DNA of 64,000 nt from Veillonellales bacterium (lineage in GTDB: Bacteria; Bacillota; Negativicutes; JAAYSF01). The notes under the pieces were generated by a model. It worked only from the letters and a program-made list of their open reading frames with translations, made no database searches and had not been told where the DNA came from. Shown here in pieces: positions 23,710 through 32,964 of this stretch. How positions within the stretch are numbered: position 1 is the first letter of the stretch; every line of letters begins with the position of its first letter. Position numbers and translations under genes: made by a program. The stretch is from contig JBDKTO010000025.1 of the NCBI GenBank assembly GCA_039680175.1, forward strand, positions 51,240 to 115,239. Direction: 5' to 3'.

Positions 23710-25207
23710 AAAACAGGGTGATATTAAACATGTGGCAATCTATTTACGGAAGTCCAGGGATGAAGGAGAGTACGATGATGTGCTCTCCAAACATCGTGAT
23801 ACGTTAACAGCCATTGCAAAAACTCAAAATTGGACATATCGATGCTATGAAGAGATTGGCTCAGGTGAAAGTATCGCCAAACGCCAAAAGATGCAACAGC
23901 TATTAACTCATGTGGATGAAGGATATTATGATGGCGTACTTGTTATGGATATTGACCGCTTAGGTCGTGGGGAACATGCTGATTGGGCTAAAATATGCGA
24001 AGCATTTCTTTATTCAGATACCTATGTTATCACGCCACAAAAGGTATATGACTTATCCGAAGAACAGGATGAAATGTTTTTTGATTTCCAGGCAATATTT
24101 GCTAAGATGGAATACAAAATGATTAAAAAACGAATGAAACAGGGTAAAGTGGCGGGTGCTAAAAAAGGAATGTGGACGAATGGCAGACCGCCATATCCAT
24201 ATGTATATAATCCCAAGAATAGACAGGTTGAAGTCGATGAAGAAAAACGGAAAATATACCGGATGATTATTGATAAATTCCTGAGTGGTATTAGCGCACA
24301 AAAATTATCGGAATGGCTGAACCGCTGTAAAATTGCCCCACCCTATGCAGGAACCCGCAATAAGCATGGCTGGTCAAATAATAGTGTAGTTCGGTTATTA
24401 ATTAATGAAATTCATCTAGGGTACGTCATTTATGGTAAGACGCGTAATATTCGTGGCTCAGTTAAGCTGGTAGAAAAAGAAGATTGGATTAAGGTCAAAG
24501 GGACTCATGAACCGTTAAAGACGGAAGAAGAGCATGAATTGATAGTAATGAAGATTGCTCAAAACAATATTATTCCGAAGAAAACCCGCAATGGAATGTT
24601 GCCATTATCGGGACTGATATATTGTGCTAAATGTGGTCATGCTATGCAATTTGTCCGTTCGAAAAGAAAAGAGGGAAGCTATTGGACGGCGATATGCAAG
24701 TATGTTCATCCTGACGGAACGAGATGCAGTCAAAAAGGGAGAAAATTAGATGTTGCTTTTTATCATGCATTATATAGCACGATTACCAAAATTGATGAAG
24801 AAACGGTCGAGATGATTGATGAAACCAATGGACAGTATGTTGAAATAGAAGCATTATTGGAAGTGCGACAAAAAGAACTAAAGCAGGCAGAACAGGCAAT
24901 AGAAAAACTATTTGAGTTGTATGAAGAGGGGACGATATCAAAACAACGGTTTTCAGATCGAATCGCCATTTATGATAACAACAAGAAAGAGGCGCAGGAG
25001 GATATTGAAAAATATCGCCAGATATTGGCTGCTAACAATGATATAGTGACGCTGGATAGCATTCAAGATAAAGTGAGCGAGTTTAAAGAGTCATGGAGTA
25101 AGGCGGCAACGGCAAGTGAGAAGAATAAGGCTTATAGGCTGTTGATTGATAAGATTGTATATGACAGGGAAGAAAATGGGGTGACGTTGGAAGTTTTGTA
25201 TAAATAA
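23702..25207 (+). CDS. Large serine recombinase
   Basis: A 501-residue site-specific recombinase. Resolvase domain: AIYLRKSRDEG with nucleophile S18, then GSGESIAKRQKMQQLL and MDIDRLGRGEHADW. Then a Recombinase domain (about 185-290), a zinc ribbon (CAKCGHAMQF...CKYVHPDGTRC, about 308-345) and a coiled coil before the C-terminus. It should integrate and excise the element. A diverged copy of its last 32 codons, with the same terminator, is found at 29059-29160, across the SIR2-HerA genes. It overlaps the small upstream ORF by 8 nt. Confidence 0.95.
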   Translation: MNKKQGDIKHVAIYLRKSRDEGEYDDVLSKHRDTLTAIAKTQNWTYRCYEEIGSGESIAKRQKMQQLLTHVDEGYYDGVLVMDIDRLGRGEHADWAKICEAFLYSDTYVITPQKVYDLSEEQDEMFFDFQAIFAKMEYKMIKKRMKQGKVAGAKKGMWTNGRPPYPYVYNPKNRQVEVDEEKRKIYRMIIDKFLSGISAQKLSEWLNRCKIAPPYAGTRNKHGWSNNSVVRLLINEIHLGYVIYGKTRNIRGSVKLVEKEDWIKVKGTHEPLKTEEEHELIVMKIAQNNIIPKKTRNGMLPLSGLIYCAKCGHAMQFVRSKRKEGSYWTAICKYVHPDGTRCSQKGRKLDVAFYHALYSTITKIDEETVEMIDETNGQYVEIEALLEVRQKELKQAEQAIEKLFELYEEGTISKQRFSDRIAIYDNNKKEAQEDIEKYRQILAANNDIVTLDSIQDKVSEFKESWSKAATASEKNKAYRLLIDKIVYDREENGVTLEVLYK

Positions 25208-25275
25208 ATTGATATGAGTAATAAAAAGGGAACTCCTGCTAAATTTTGTATTAATTTGGCAGGAGTTTCCTTTGT
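25112..25275 (+). repeat. Recombinase 3' end plus terminator, left copy
   Basis: The last 96 bp of the serine recombinase gene and the following terminator. They align to 29065-29232 with high identity (for example AGAATAAGGCTTATAGG and TTGTATATGACAGGGAAGA are exact), enclosing the SIR2-HerA genes. Confidence 0.8.
25228..25275 (+). terminator. Repeated boundary terminator, copy 2 of 3
   Basis: AACTCCTGC pairs perfectly with GCAGGAGTT around TAATTTG, then TCCTTTGTTTG. Confidence 0.75.
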
Positions 25276-25438
25276 TTGCATGGAAATTTATTAATTAGAA
25301 GATTAGAATAGTGAGAAAATGATTAACTGAATTTGTCCGCGCTAATATTGATTCATGATGAGTTGTCAAAAGGAAAAATAACACTAAATTTCGCATTTTT
25401 ATTCTCCACTTTGTACACGATACAACGGAGGTTATGTA

Positions 25439-26830
25439 ATGGAAGAAAAAGCTCAAGAAATTATAAGGTTTTGTAATAGCTGTTATTATGTTGGTGGTAA
25501 CGATTGGCTAAAAGAGTTTTGTGAAAAAAAGGATACTGAAGAATGCATGCTCTGTATTAATTTTAAAGATAAATTAAAAGAATATGAGGAAATAAAGGAC
25601 AAAATACGTATTCATTTACAAAATTATTTACAGTTAGACAATGTGAGCTTCCTTTTTGGAACAGGAGCATCATTACATTTAGGAACTACATCTATTAGAC
25701 GTTTCCCCAAAGCAATAGAGGACAAGATTAATGGCGATGACTCGATTTCAGACTTATTTAAAGAGTTAATCAAGCAGTATCAGAAAAGTGAAGAGATAAG
25801 ACGAAACAAGAGTGAGATTGATGTTCCACTAGAGGATTTCTTGAATTTTTTACTTGCGTTACAATATATTGGTGAGAAATCTAAGGACATGGGGATGGGA
25901 AAACCGTGGAAAACTGAACAGTTAAGTACTCTAATAATAACTATTAAGCAGGCATTATTCACTCTTTGCGATTTGGACGATATAAAAGAAAACTGGTTTA
26001 CCAGTAACCCCGAGAACACTGAATTTATATTAGAGATGGAATCATACGGAAAGTACTGTTATCATAAGCGATTTATTAAGTCTTTATTGCAACGACCGCT
26101 AAATTTACGGAGAGCGAATATATTTACGACTAACTATGACTTAGCATTTGAGAATGCTTTTGATGAATTGGGAGTTTACTACATAGATGGATTCTTCGGA
26201 TTTCATAAAAGGGCATTTAGACCCGAGAGTTATGATTATGACTTATATTATCCTGGGACAGCAACAGAAGGAAAAGTAAGACGAACGGAACGAGTAATTA
26301 GATATTTTAAACTTCATGGTTCTATAACTTGGGTTAATGATGAGGCATCGGAGTTCAACCAGTATGGTCTAGTCGAAAAGCCGATTGAGATAATCAGGGA
26401 TAAGCCTGAATTAACTGGGAACCTGATGATTTATCCTACATCTCACAAAAAAGGATATACACTTGATTTCCCGTATTCCGAGTTATTTAGGCAGTTTGCC
26501 ACAACCATAACTCAGCCCCAGTCAGTGCTCTTTTGTATTGGTTATAGCTTCTATGACGAACATATAAATGATATTATAAAGCAAGCATTAGCAATCCCGA
26601 GCTTTACGCTTGTTATAGTGGATTGGGACGGAACGGTCAATGAAGAAATTAAGAAGTTGAAAAACTTATGCGATCCGAGAATTATTATCTTAGAGGGGGA
26701 GTATTTAGGAGACTTCAAGATTTTTGCGAAAGACATAATGCCGAACTTCCACGATATAGACATAAGGGAGAAAGTAGTTACAACCCTTAAGAAGTTATAT
26801 CGTAGAGAAGCTAAAGAGGATGAGGAATAA
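25439..26830 (+). CDS. SIR2-family NADase subunit of a SIR2-HerA defence system
   Basis: A 463-residue protein. Rossmann SIR2 motifs: FLFGTGASLHLG (about 70-81), FTTNYDLAFENA (229-240), FKLHGSITW (289-297) and GYSFYDEHIND (367-377). SIR2 proteins paired with HerA form complexes that consume NAD+ on phage infection; that activity is known for the family and inferred here. An N-terminal stretch of about 50 residues carries five cysteines (C12, C15, C28, C36, C39) as two CxxC pairs, an uncommon extension. Its stop lies next to the HerA start. GGAGG sits 7 nt before the ATG. Confidence 0.85.
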   Translation: MEEKAQEIIRFCNSCYYVGGNDWLKEFCEKKDTEECMLCINFKDKLKEYEEIKDKIRIHLQNYLQLDNVSFLFGTGASLHLGTTSIRRFPKAIEDKINGDDSISDLFKELIKQYQKSEEIRRNKSEIDVPLEDFLNFLLALQYIGEKSKDMGMGKPWKTEQLSTLIITIKQALFTLCDLDDIKENWFTSNPENTEFILEMESYGKYCYHKRFIKSLLQRPLNLRRANIFTTNYDLAFENAFDELGVYYIDGFFGFHKRAFRPESYDYDLYYPGTATEGKVRRTERVIRYFKLHGSITWVNDEASEFNQYGLVEKPIEIIRDKPELTGNLMIYPTSHKKGYTLDFPYSELFRQFATTITQPQSVLFCIGYSFYDEHINDIIKQALAIPSFTLVIVDWDGTVNEEIKKLKNLCDPRIIILEGEYLGDFKIFAKDIMPNFHDIDIREKVVTTLKKLYRREAKEDEE

Positions 26831-26831
26831 T

Positions 26832-28964
26832 ATGTTTGATAGAAATATTGGGAGGGTCGTTAGTGTAGATAGCTTCAGGATAATTATTGAGCTAGAGAAG
26901 GATATTAAAACTTTATATAAAAGCGGCTATCAAGACATCTATGAAATCGCTCGAATAAATTCGTATATAATTCTTCCTGTTGGTGCTGACAAAATTGTAG
27001 CTTTAATCACCAAGGTAAAAATCAACGATGAAACAGAAATTGAAGCTACAACCGGGGCTATATCTCTACCTAAGGCTAGGCGGTTTATAGTTGCCACTAT
27101 GATAGGAACTATAGACGGTTCGGGGAAGTTTTTGCAAGGAGTCTATAATTTTCCTATATTGGACAACCCTGTTTGGTATGTGATGAAAGAAGACTTAGAA
27201 TTGATTTTTGACCAGAGGTTCAAAGGCGAAAACATAGATTTCAAAAAGGATTACTTTCTGTCGATTGGTACTTCACCAGTATTTTCAGGATTTAAAATAA
27301 AAATTAACCCAGATAAGTTCTTCAGTAAGCACGCCGCTATTTTGGGTAATACAGGTTCTGGTAAGTCATGCACGATTAGTACGATATTTCAATCAATTTT
27401 TCAAGGTAGCTATAAATCTGATGGTGTGGAGAAGAAAGCTTCGAACGCTCACATTATCATTTTTGATACGAATGGAGAATATAAAAAGGCGTTTCAATTT
27501 TTGAATAAGGAAATAAGAGCTAGGGTAAATACGTTTACAATTGGTAAGGATGGACTAAAAGTCCCTTATTGGTTCATGAACTACAATGATTTTGATTATT
27601 TATTTACTCCCTCGGAACAAACGCAGGCTCCAATATTAAAAAAAGCTATTTCTCTTGCTAGGATAGGTGAGAAATCTGCGGAAGAGAGTGCTTCAGTTTT
27701 AGATGAGCCAATTATAAGTAAAATAAGCCAATTGCGAGAATGTCTACAAAAAAATGACTTTACGCTATTTGCTTTTTTGAAAAATAGATTAGCCGATATT
27801 ATAGAAGCTACAGGAAAAAATGACAACCAGTATGTTCAGGCAATTCACCAGATATTAGCGACATCCTTAGCAACCGAGGCCCAAAAACTTAGCTTCAATA
27901 AGATGGGGTATCATTGTGGTGGCGATATCGCCTTAACCGTTATTATTGAAGTGATTAAAGTAATAGACGAAAATCTTAATCAACTATTGGTAGAAACTGG
28001 CGGAAAGGGTCTTTCCAATGATTGTGACATAGATGTTCCGAAGTATTTTAGCTATCAACAACTATTTGTGAATTGTATCGATGCTGCTATAAATGAAATT
28101 GGGGTTTCGCATTCTAAATATCAAGAGTATTTGTCTAGTCTTAGATTGAGACTCTCTAGTTACTATTCAGATGAACGAGTTAGTATTCCGTTCATGATGA
28201 GAGAAAGTGAATTTCCATACGCACTTTCAAGCTTTTTACAATATATCACTGGTATACTAACTGATTCTATGGGTGGCAATATTTTCACTAATTACCGACA
28301 TAATCAAGACGGAAAAGAATTCATAAATGTCAGTCAGCCCAATAATATTAGCCAAGTGACAATTCTAGATATGTCTTTGTTACCTTATGAAGTACTTGAA
28401 AACATGACTGGATTGATTGGCCGATTAATAATCGAATTTCTACAACGGATTGAAAAAGTTGATGAATATAAAGATAAACGAGGGCAATTTCCTGTCGTTT
28501 TAGTCTTGGAAGAAGCGCAGAATTACATTCCTGAAATTAATCAAAATAAAGATAGAGTATCTATCTCAAAAAGAGTTTTTGAAAGAATTGCAAGAGAAGG
28601 TCGAAAGTACGGATTGTCATTAATTATTTCTTCGCAAAGACCTTCGGAGCTATCAAAAACGGTCTTGTCTCAATGCAATACGTTCATCGTACATCGTCTT
28701 CAAAATCCTGAAGACCAAAAATATGTACGCGAATTAGTTTCTTCCGCAAATGAGGATATATTAAATCAGTTACCAATACTTCCTCAGCAGCATGCAATCA
28801 TAATGGGCGATGCTGTTAGAAGTCCTGTACAGGTAAGAATGTTTGATACAAATCCCAAGCCTGATAGTGATGACCCTAATTTCTTTGATAACTGGATTAA
28901 CGGAAAAGCTGACGATATTGACTTTGAAAAGGTAGCACGGAGATGGTTAGATAAGGAAGAATGA
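26832..28964 (+). CDS. HerA-type hexameric ATPase of the SIR2-HerA system
   Basis: A 710-residue FtsK/HerA ATPase. A beta-barrel HAS-like N-terminus (MFDRNIGRVVSVDSFRIIIE), Walker A AILGNTGSGKSCTIS (about 169-183), Walker B VLVLEEAQNYIPE (about 556) and the sensor/arginine region RKYGLSLIISSQRPSELSK. The ATG at 26832 follows GAGG by 6 nt; an alternative ATG at 26820 overlaps the SIR2 gene by 11 nt. HerA oligomers form a scaffold for SIR2 in known systems; here the two genes are the whole operon. Confidence 0.9.
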   Translation: MFDRNIGRVVSVDSFRIIIELEKDIKTLYKSGYQDIYEIARINSYIILPVGADKIVALITKVKINDETEIEATTGAISLPKARRFIVATMIGTIDGSGKFLQGVYNFPILDNPVWYVMKEDLELIFDQRFKGENIDFKKDYFLSIGTSPVFSGFKIKINPDKFFSKHAAILGNTGSGKSCTISTIFQSIFQGSYKSDGVEKKASNAHIIIFDTNGEYKKAFQFLNKEIRARVNTFTIGKDGLKVPYWFMNYNDFDYLFTPSEQTQAPILKKAISLARIGEKSAEESASVLDEPIISKISQLRECLQKNDFTLFAFLKNRLADIIEATGKNDNQYVQAIHQILATSLATEAQKLSFNKMGYHCGGDIALTVIIEVIKVIDENLNQLLVETGGKGLSNDCDIDVPKYFSYQQLFVNCIDAAINEIGVSHSKYQEYLSSLRLRLSSYYSDERVSIPFMMRESEFPYALSSFLQYITGILTDSMGGNIFTNYRHNQDGKEFINVSQPNNISQVTILDMSLLPYEVLENMTGLIGRLIIEFLQRIEKVDEYKDKRGQFPVVLVLEEAQNYIPEINQNKDRVSISKRVFERIAREGRKYGLSLIISSQRPSELSKTVLSQCNTFIVHRLQNPEDQKYVRELVSSANEDILNQLPILPQQHAIIMGDAVRSPVQVRMFDTNPKPDSDDPNFFDNWINGKADDIDFEKVARRWLDKEE

Positions 28965-29058
28965 AATAGTTTTGAGTTAGAAAGGGGAAATGGATAACAC
29001 GATGTATATGACATTTAGATGATTTGGAATATGTTTCTCTTAGAAGAAATTTGATGGT

Positions 29059-29160
29059 ATGTTAGCGAGCGAGCAGAATAAGGCTTATAGGTTATTGATT
29101 GATAGGATTGTATATGACAGGGAAGATAATGGGGTGACGCTGGAGGTTTTGTACAAATAA
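29059..29160 (+). pseudogene. C-terminal remnant of a second serine recombinase
   Basis: In frame it reads SEQNKAYRLLIDRIVYDRED then NGVTLEVLYK, matching the end of the 23702-25207 recombinase (SEKNKAYRLLIDKIVYDREE...) with conservative changes. It has no catalytic domain. Since changes are mostly synonymous or conservative it derives from a related recombinase rather than a fresh copy. The interval 28965-29380 holds no other gene. Confidence 0.8.
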
Positions 29161-29181
29161 GGTCTGGATAAGATAATAATA

Positions 29182-29232
29182 GGAAACTCCTGCTAAAATT
29201 TGTATTATTTTGGCAGGAATTTTACTTTTTTA
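29182..29232 (+). terminator. Repeated boundary terminator, copy 3 of 3
   Basis: AACTCCTGC pairs with GCAGGAATT (one G-T), then TTACTTTTTT; loop sequence as in the other two copies. Confidence 0.7.
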
Positions 29233-29380
29233 TGGGAAATATTACATTAGGGGAAATGAAATTATGTGGGACTGAATCAATGGGAAGAACCATTCCATGC
29301 GATTCTGGTATGTATTTATTGATTCAAATTTAAAAATCGAGATTGTAACTGTTTAGCTATGTGCTAAGGAGGAATATAAT

Positions 29381-30472
29381 ATGGATGCAATTCCATTAAA
29401 ACAGCCGTCCAAACCCATAAATGCGAGTGTGGTCTTTGACTCAAGCGTTGATCCGTTGGTTCGTCTTAGAACAATTTCAGAAGATGAATTTGAGGACATT
29501 ACTTGCGAATGGGCATATAGCTGCTTATCAGAAAGAGAAGAATACTTTGATGTTGTTCAATTGGGTGGTTCACGAGATTCTGGAAGAGACTTGGTTGCTT
29601 ATTTGGACCAAACAAAGTTGAATTTTGATATTTTTCAATGTAAAAGGTATAAAGATCCTCTAACTCCAGGTGTATATATGACAGAATTCGGAAAATTATG
29701 TTATTATACGTTCATCCAAGAGTATAGGATACCCAGAAAATATTTTATTGTCGCGAGTTATGGAATTGGGCAAAGTCTAAGGAAATTAGTTGAAAATCCA
29801 GAAACAATTAACGATGTGTTAATTAGAAATTGGAATGCATGTTGTGCAAAAAAGAAAAAGATCACAGATAAAGGAGTACCATTGACTCCTGAACTGAAAA
29901 CATATATAGAGCAATTTGATTTTTCGATTATTTCCGAAGTTTCGCCAGTTAGATTAATAGAAGAGTTTTCGTCAACTCCGTGGTTTAAATATCATTTTGG
30001 TGGAGGATTAAAGAAACGTCCTATTGTGCAACAACCACCGGAGCAGGTTGGTGTTGAAGAACAAACTATGCCATATGTGCAACAATTATTATCTGTATAT
30101 GGTGGACATGCAAAAGAAGATATTCCAACAATTGAAGTCCTGAAAAATAAAAAACAGTTACATTCACATTTTAAGAGACAACGTGCTTGTTTTTATTCAG
30201 CTCAATCGTTAAAAAGGTTTGCTCGTGATGAACTAATCAATGATGATGCTTATTTGCAAATAAAAACAGATATATATCATGGAGTTGTTGACATATGTGA
30301 AAAATCGTATGAAGATAGTTTTGATCGTGTTAATGGTACTATTAACAAAGCACAGTTACTTTCAGTTGCTAATGAAGAATTGAAAAACGTTAGCATAATG
30401 GATAAAAGCGGGATTTGTCATGAACTTGTTAACGATGAGGAGCTGAAATGGATTTATGATAAAGATAAATAA
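29381..30472 (+). CDS. ABC-3C effector: PD-(D/E)XK nuclease-like domain plus CTD
   Basis: A 363-residue protein. Residues 30-100 form an Mrr-like restriction-endonuclease domain: an acidic EDEFEDITCEWAYSCL helix, GSRDSGRDLVAY (catalytic aspartate) and FDIFQCKRYKDPL (Q-x-K motif). The C-terminal 150 residues match the role of the conserved C-terminal domain that docks effectors in ABC-three-component systems. It is the first gene of a three-gene overlapping operon with a middle component and a DUF3732-type ATPase. It probably cuts nucleic acid once activated; this is inference from family architecture. Confidence 0.75.
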   Translation: MDAIPLKQPSKPINASVVFDSSVDPLVRLRTISEDEFEDITCEWAYSCLSEREEYFDVVQLGGSRDSGRDLVAYLDQTKLNFDIFQCKRYKDPLTPGVYMTEFGKLCYYTFIQEYRIPRKYFIVASYGIGQSLRKLVENPETINDVLIRNWNACCAKKKKITDKGVPLTPELKTYIEQFDFSIISEVSPVRLIEEFSSTPWFKYHFGGGLKKRPIVQQPPEQVGVEEQTMPYVQQLLSVYGGHAKEDIPTIEVLKNKKQLHSHFKRQRACFYSAQSLKRFARDELINDDAYLQIKTDIYHGVVDICEKSYEDSFDRVNGTINKAQLLSVANEELKNVSIMDKSGICHELVNDEELKWIYDKDK

Positions 30473-30953
30473 TGTTCATGTTTTTAATACTCCAGAAGAA
30501 ATTGGTGTCAGAATATTGTTTGTTTTGTCAGAATGCCAACATAAAATGAGCTTACAAAGACTGATGTATTATGATTATCTTTCACTGCATCTTAGCGATA
30601 TTAATGCTGAATATATAAGTTTACATCCTTCTAATCCTCATCATTCTTCTGAAATAGCTGTTAAACGCGAAATTATTAGAGATGGCATTAACCTTATGAT
30701 CAATAGAGGACTCATGAATGTTAGGTATACAAGGCAAGGAATATTCTATGAAAGAAATCAAATAACGGATAACTTTACAAAGATGTTTGATAGTAGTTAC
30801 TCCAGTCAATATAAAGCTAACATATCAATAATAAAGCAGAAATTTTTAAGCTTTTCGGATAACGCTTTGTATAAATTTGTTTCTGATAATATAGGTAATT
30901 GGGCGGGAGAGTTTGAACAAGAACGCTTCGTAAGGACTGATTTTAATGATTAA
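30456..30953 (+). CDS. ABC-3C middle component
   Basis: A 165-residue protein overlapping its upstream neighbour by 17 nt and its downstream one by 8 nt. The motifs EEIGVRILFVLSECQHKMSL, YDYLSLHLSD and SLHPSNPHHSSEIAVKRE fit the small 'middle component' proteins of ABC-three-component systems, most like type MC2 as I recall it. It should bridge the ATPase and the nuclease effector. No catalytic residues are evident. Confidence 0.7.
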   Translation: MIKINNVHVFNTPEEIGVRILFVLSECQHKMSLQRLMYYDYLSLHLSDINAEYISLHPSNPHHSSEIAVKREIIRDGINLMINRGLMNVRYTRQGIFYERNQITDNFTKMFDSSYSSQYKANISIIKQKFLSFSDNALYKFVSDNIGNWAGEFEQERFVRTDFND

Positions 30954-32811
30954 CTATGGATTTAATTTGAAAAAATTAGTTGTCAGAGGTGAGGGAAAAA
31001 AAGATGCTATCTTGACTTTTGATAAAGGACTAAATGTTGTGGCTGGTGCATCAGATACAGGTAAATCCTTTGCGTTCGAATGTATTAACTATGTTTTAGG
31101 AGCAAGGGATATACCATCTAAACCAAATGAAGCTAATGGATATGATATGGTTTTTCTGGAAATCGAAAATAATGGAAATAAACAGATTTCGACGTTGCAG
31201 CGTAGTTTAAATGAGATGGAAAAAAGTAAAATCTATCATATATTTTCTGATATTGATAACATCAGAAACGGCAATACTGAAATATTATCAAGTAAACATA
31301 ATGCTAAAAACAGTATATCTAAGTTGCTTCTTGATTTATGCAACTGTAAATATGAAAATGTGTTATCGTCTGCTTCGAAAGGTAAAACCAGATCTTTTTC
31401 TTTTAGGGATTTTGTACATCTTACTATGCTAAATGAAACTAAAGTTGTTGGAAAAAATTCTCCAGTATATACATCCGATAGTAAAAAAGATCCTTCTAGA
31501 ACTTCAGAGGCAACCGCCTTTCATACGTTGATTAGAGGTAATGATTATAAAAAATCTAATATTACTGAAAATCCAGAAATAGCTAGGGCTAAACTTAGAG
31601 GACAGATTGAAGAATTATATACTCTATGTGATACATTAAGACAAGAAATTAGCGATAGTATGCAGTATACTCACGGGAAAAATTATGACGACGTAAATTA
31701 TAGCATAAACCATTTAAAGGCTATTGTTGAAGAAAAGAAAAAAATAATTGCAGTAGAAGAAAAAATATACCAAACCCTTAAGAATGAATGTTGTGCATTG
31801 TCAGAAAAGAAAGAACGCATTGAAGAAAATGCTAAGAAGTTTAATTTGCTTAAAAAAAATTATAATTCTGATATTGAACGCTTGGAATTCATTGAAGAAG
31901 CACATTGTTATACAGATCAGCTAGTCAGTATAAAATGTCCAATATGTCACTCATCAAACGAATTTTATAATGATATGGTATTGGCGGATAAATCAGTGTA
32001 TTATATAGCTTTGGAAAAAGAAAAGAAAAAATTGAGTATGCAGTTATCGGATTTGCAGGATACCATAAATGATTTTTATAATGATATTATAATTCTGGAT
32101 AAAGAAATTGAAAGTAAACAAAGTGAAATAGCGGCATCAGAACAGCGTATGACAACGGAACTAGCCCCGATTGTTACCAAGACGTTAGATGAATTAAAGC
32201 ATCTTTTTGATATAAAAGAGTTCTTTATTAAAATTAATAACAATCGAGAGAGACTAGAATCGTTAAATAAGCGTATTAATGATCTTAATGACAAAATATC
32301 CACCCCGAAAACATCTGGTAATGTCACTGAAATAGAGCAGCTTCCAATGAAGTTGCTAGAAGCACTTTGTGATAACATACAAAATCTCTTATCTGAATGG
32401 AATTTTGAAAAATTAAATGTGAAATTTGATTTGTACAAAAATGATGTAATTGTTGGAGATAAAGAAAAATCTTCTTTTGGGAAAGGCGCTCGTGCGGTTA
32501 TTAACACAGCTTTTATTATAGCTGCTATGCAATACTGCCTTAACAGAAATTTGCCACATCCTACATTTATCATAGTAGATTCACCATTAACTACTTATAA
32601 AGAAAAAGATAAGAAACAAGGAGAGATTAATGAGGAAGTTATAGATAATGTAAAACGGTCATTTTTCGAAAACTTATCAAAAATAAATAATGATTGTCAA
32701 ATAATTATTTTTGATAATGTTGTTCCTCCAAAATCAGTTTCAAATATAAATTATCATCATTTTACTGGGAATGATGACATAGATAGGACCGGATTTATTC
32801 CTAAAAACTAA
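30946..32811 (+). CDS. ABC-3C SMC/Rad50-like ATPase (DUF3732 type)
   Basis: A 621-residue ATPase: Walker A AGASDTGKSFAFE (33-45), a long coiled coil split by a CPIC motif near residue 330 (zinc-hook-like, single CxxC), a signature-like FGKGARAVINTAFI, and Walker B TFIIVDSPLTTYKEKD (about 535-550), the hallmark of DUF3732 ATPases. Such ATPases are the sensors of ABC-3C anti-phage systems. It is the last gene of the operon and is closed by a perfect terminator. Confidence 0.85.
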   Translation: MINYGFNLKKLVVRGEGKKDAILTFDKGLNVVAGASDTGKSFAFECINYVLGARDIPSKPNEANGYDMVFLEIENNGNKQISTLQRSLNEMEKSKIYHIFSDIDNIRNGNTEILSSKHNAKNSISKLLLDLCNCKYENVLSSASKGKTRSFSFRDFVHLTMLNETKVVGKNSPVYTSDSKKDPSRTSEATAFHTLIRGNDYKKSNITENPEIARAKLRGQIEELYTLCDTLRQEISDSMQYTHGKNYDDVNYSINHLKAIVEEKKKIIAVEEKIYQTLKNECCALSEKKERIEENAKKFNLLKKNYNSDIERLEFIEEAHCYTDQLVSIKCPICHSSNEFYNDMVLADKSVYYIALEKEKKKLSMQLSDLQDTINDFYNDIIILDKEIESKQSEIAASEQRMTTELAPIVTKTLDELKHLFDIKEFFIKINNNRERLESLNKRINDLNDKISTPKTSGNVTEIEQLPMKLLEALCDNIQNLLSEWNFEKLNVKFDLYKNDVIVGDKEKSSFGKGARAVINTAFIIAAMQYCLNRNLPHPTFIIVDSPLTTYKEKDKKQGEINEEVIDNVKRSFFENLSKINNDCQIIIFDNVVPPKSVSNINYHHFTGNDDIDRTGFIPKN

Positions 32812-32885
32812 ACTATGGGAGAAACTCATTTTAGAGAATGTACAATAATTGTGTTTCTGATTTCGGCATAATATTTAGTTTTAAA

Positions 32886-32919
32886 CCTGCATGGACGAAT
32901 TTTCCATGCAGGTTTTTTC
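32886..32919 (+). terminator. Rho-independent terminator closing the defence island
   Basis: CCTGCATGG pairs perfectly with CCATGCAGG, then TTTTTTCTT. Base composition becomes clearly more GC-rich after this point. Confidence 0.9.
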
Positions 32920-32964
32920 TTATAAAGGGCAATCTAACCATATAAATTATTGGGAGGAATAGTC

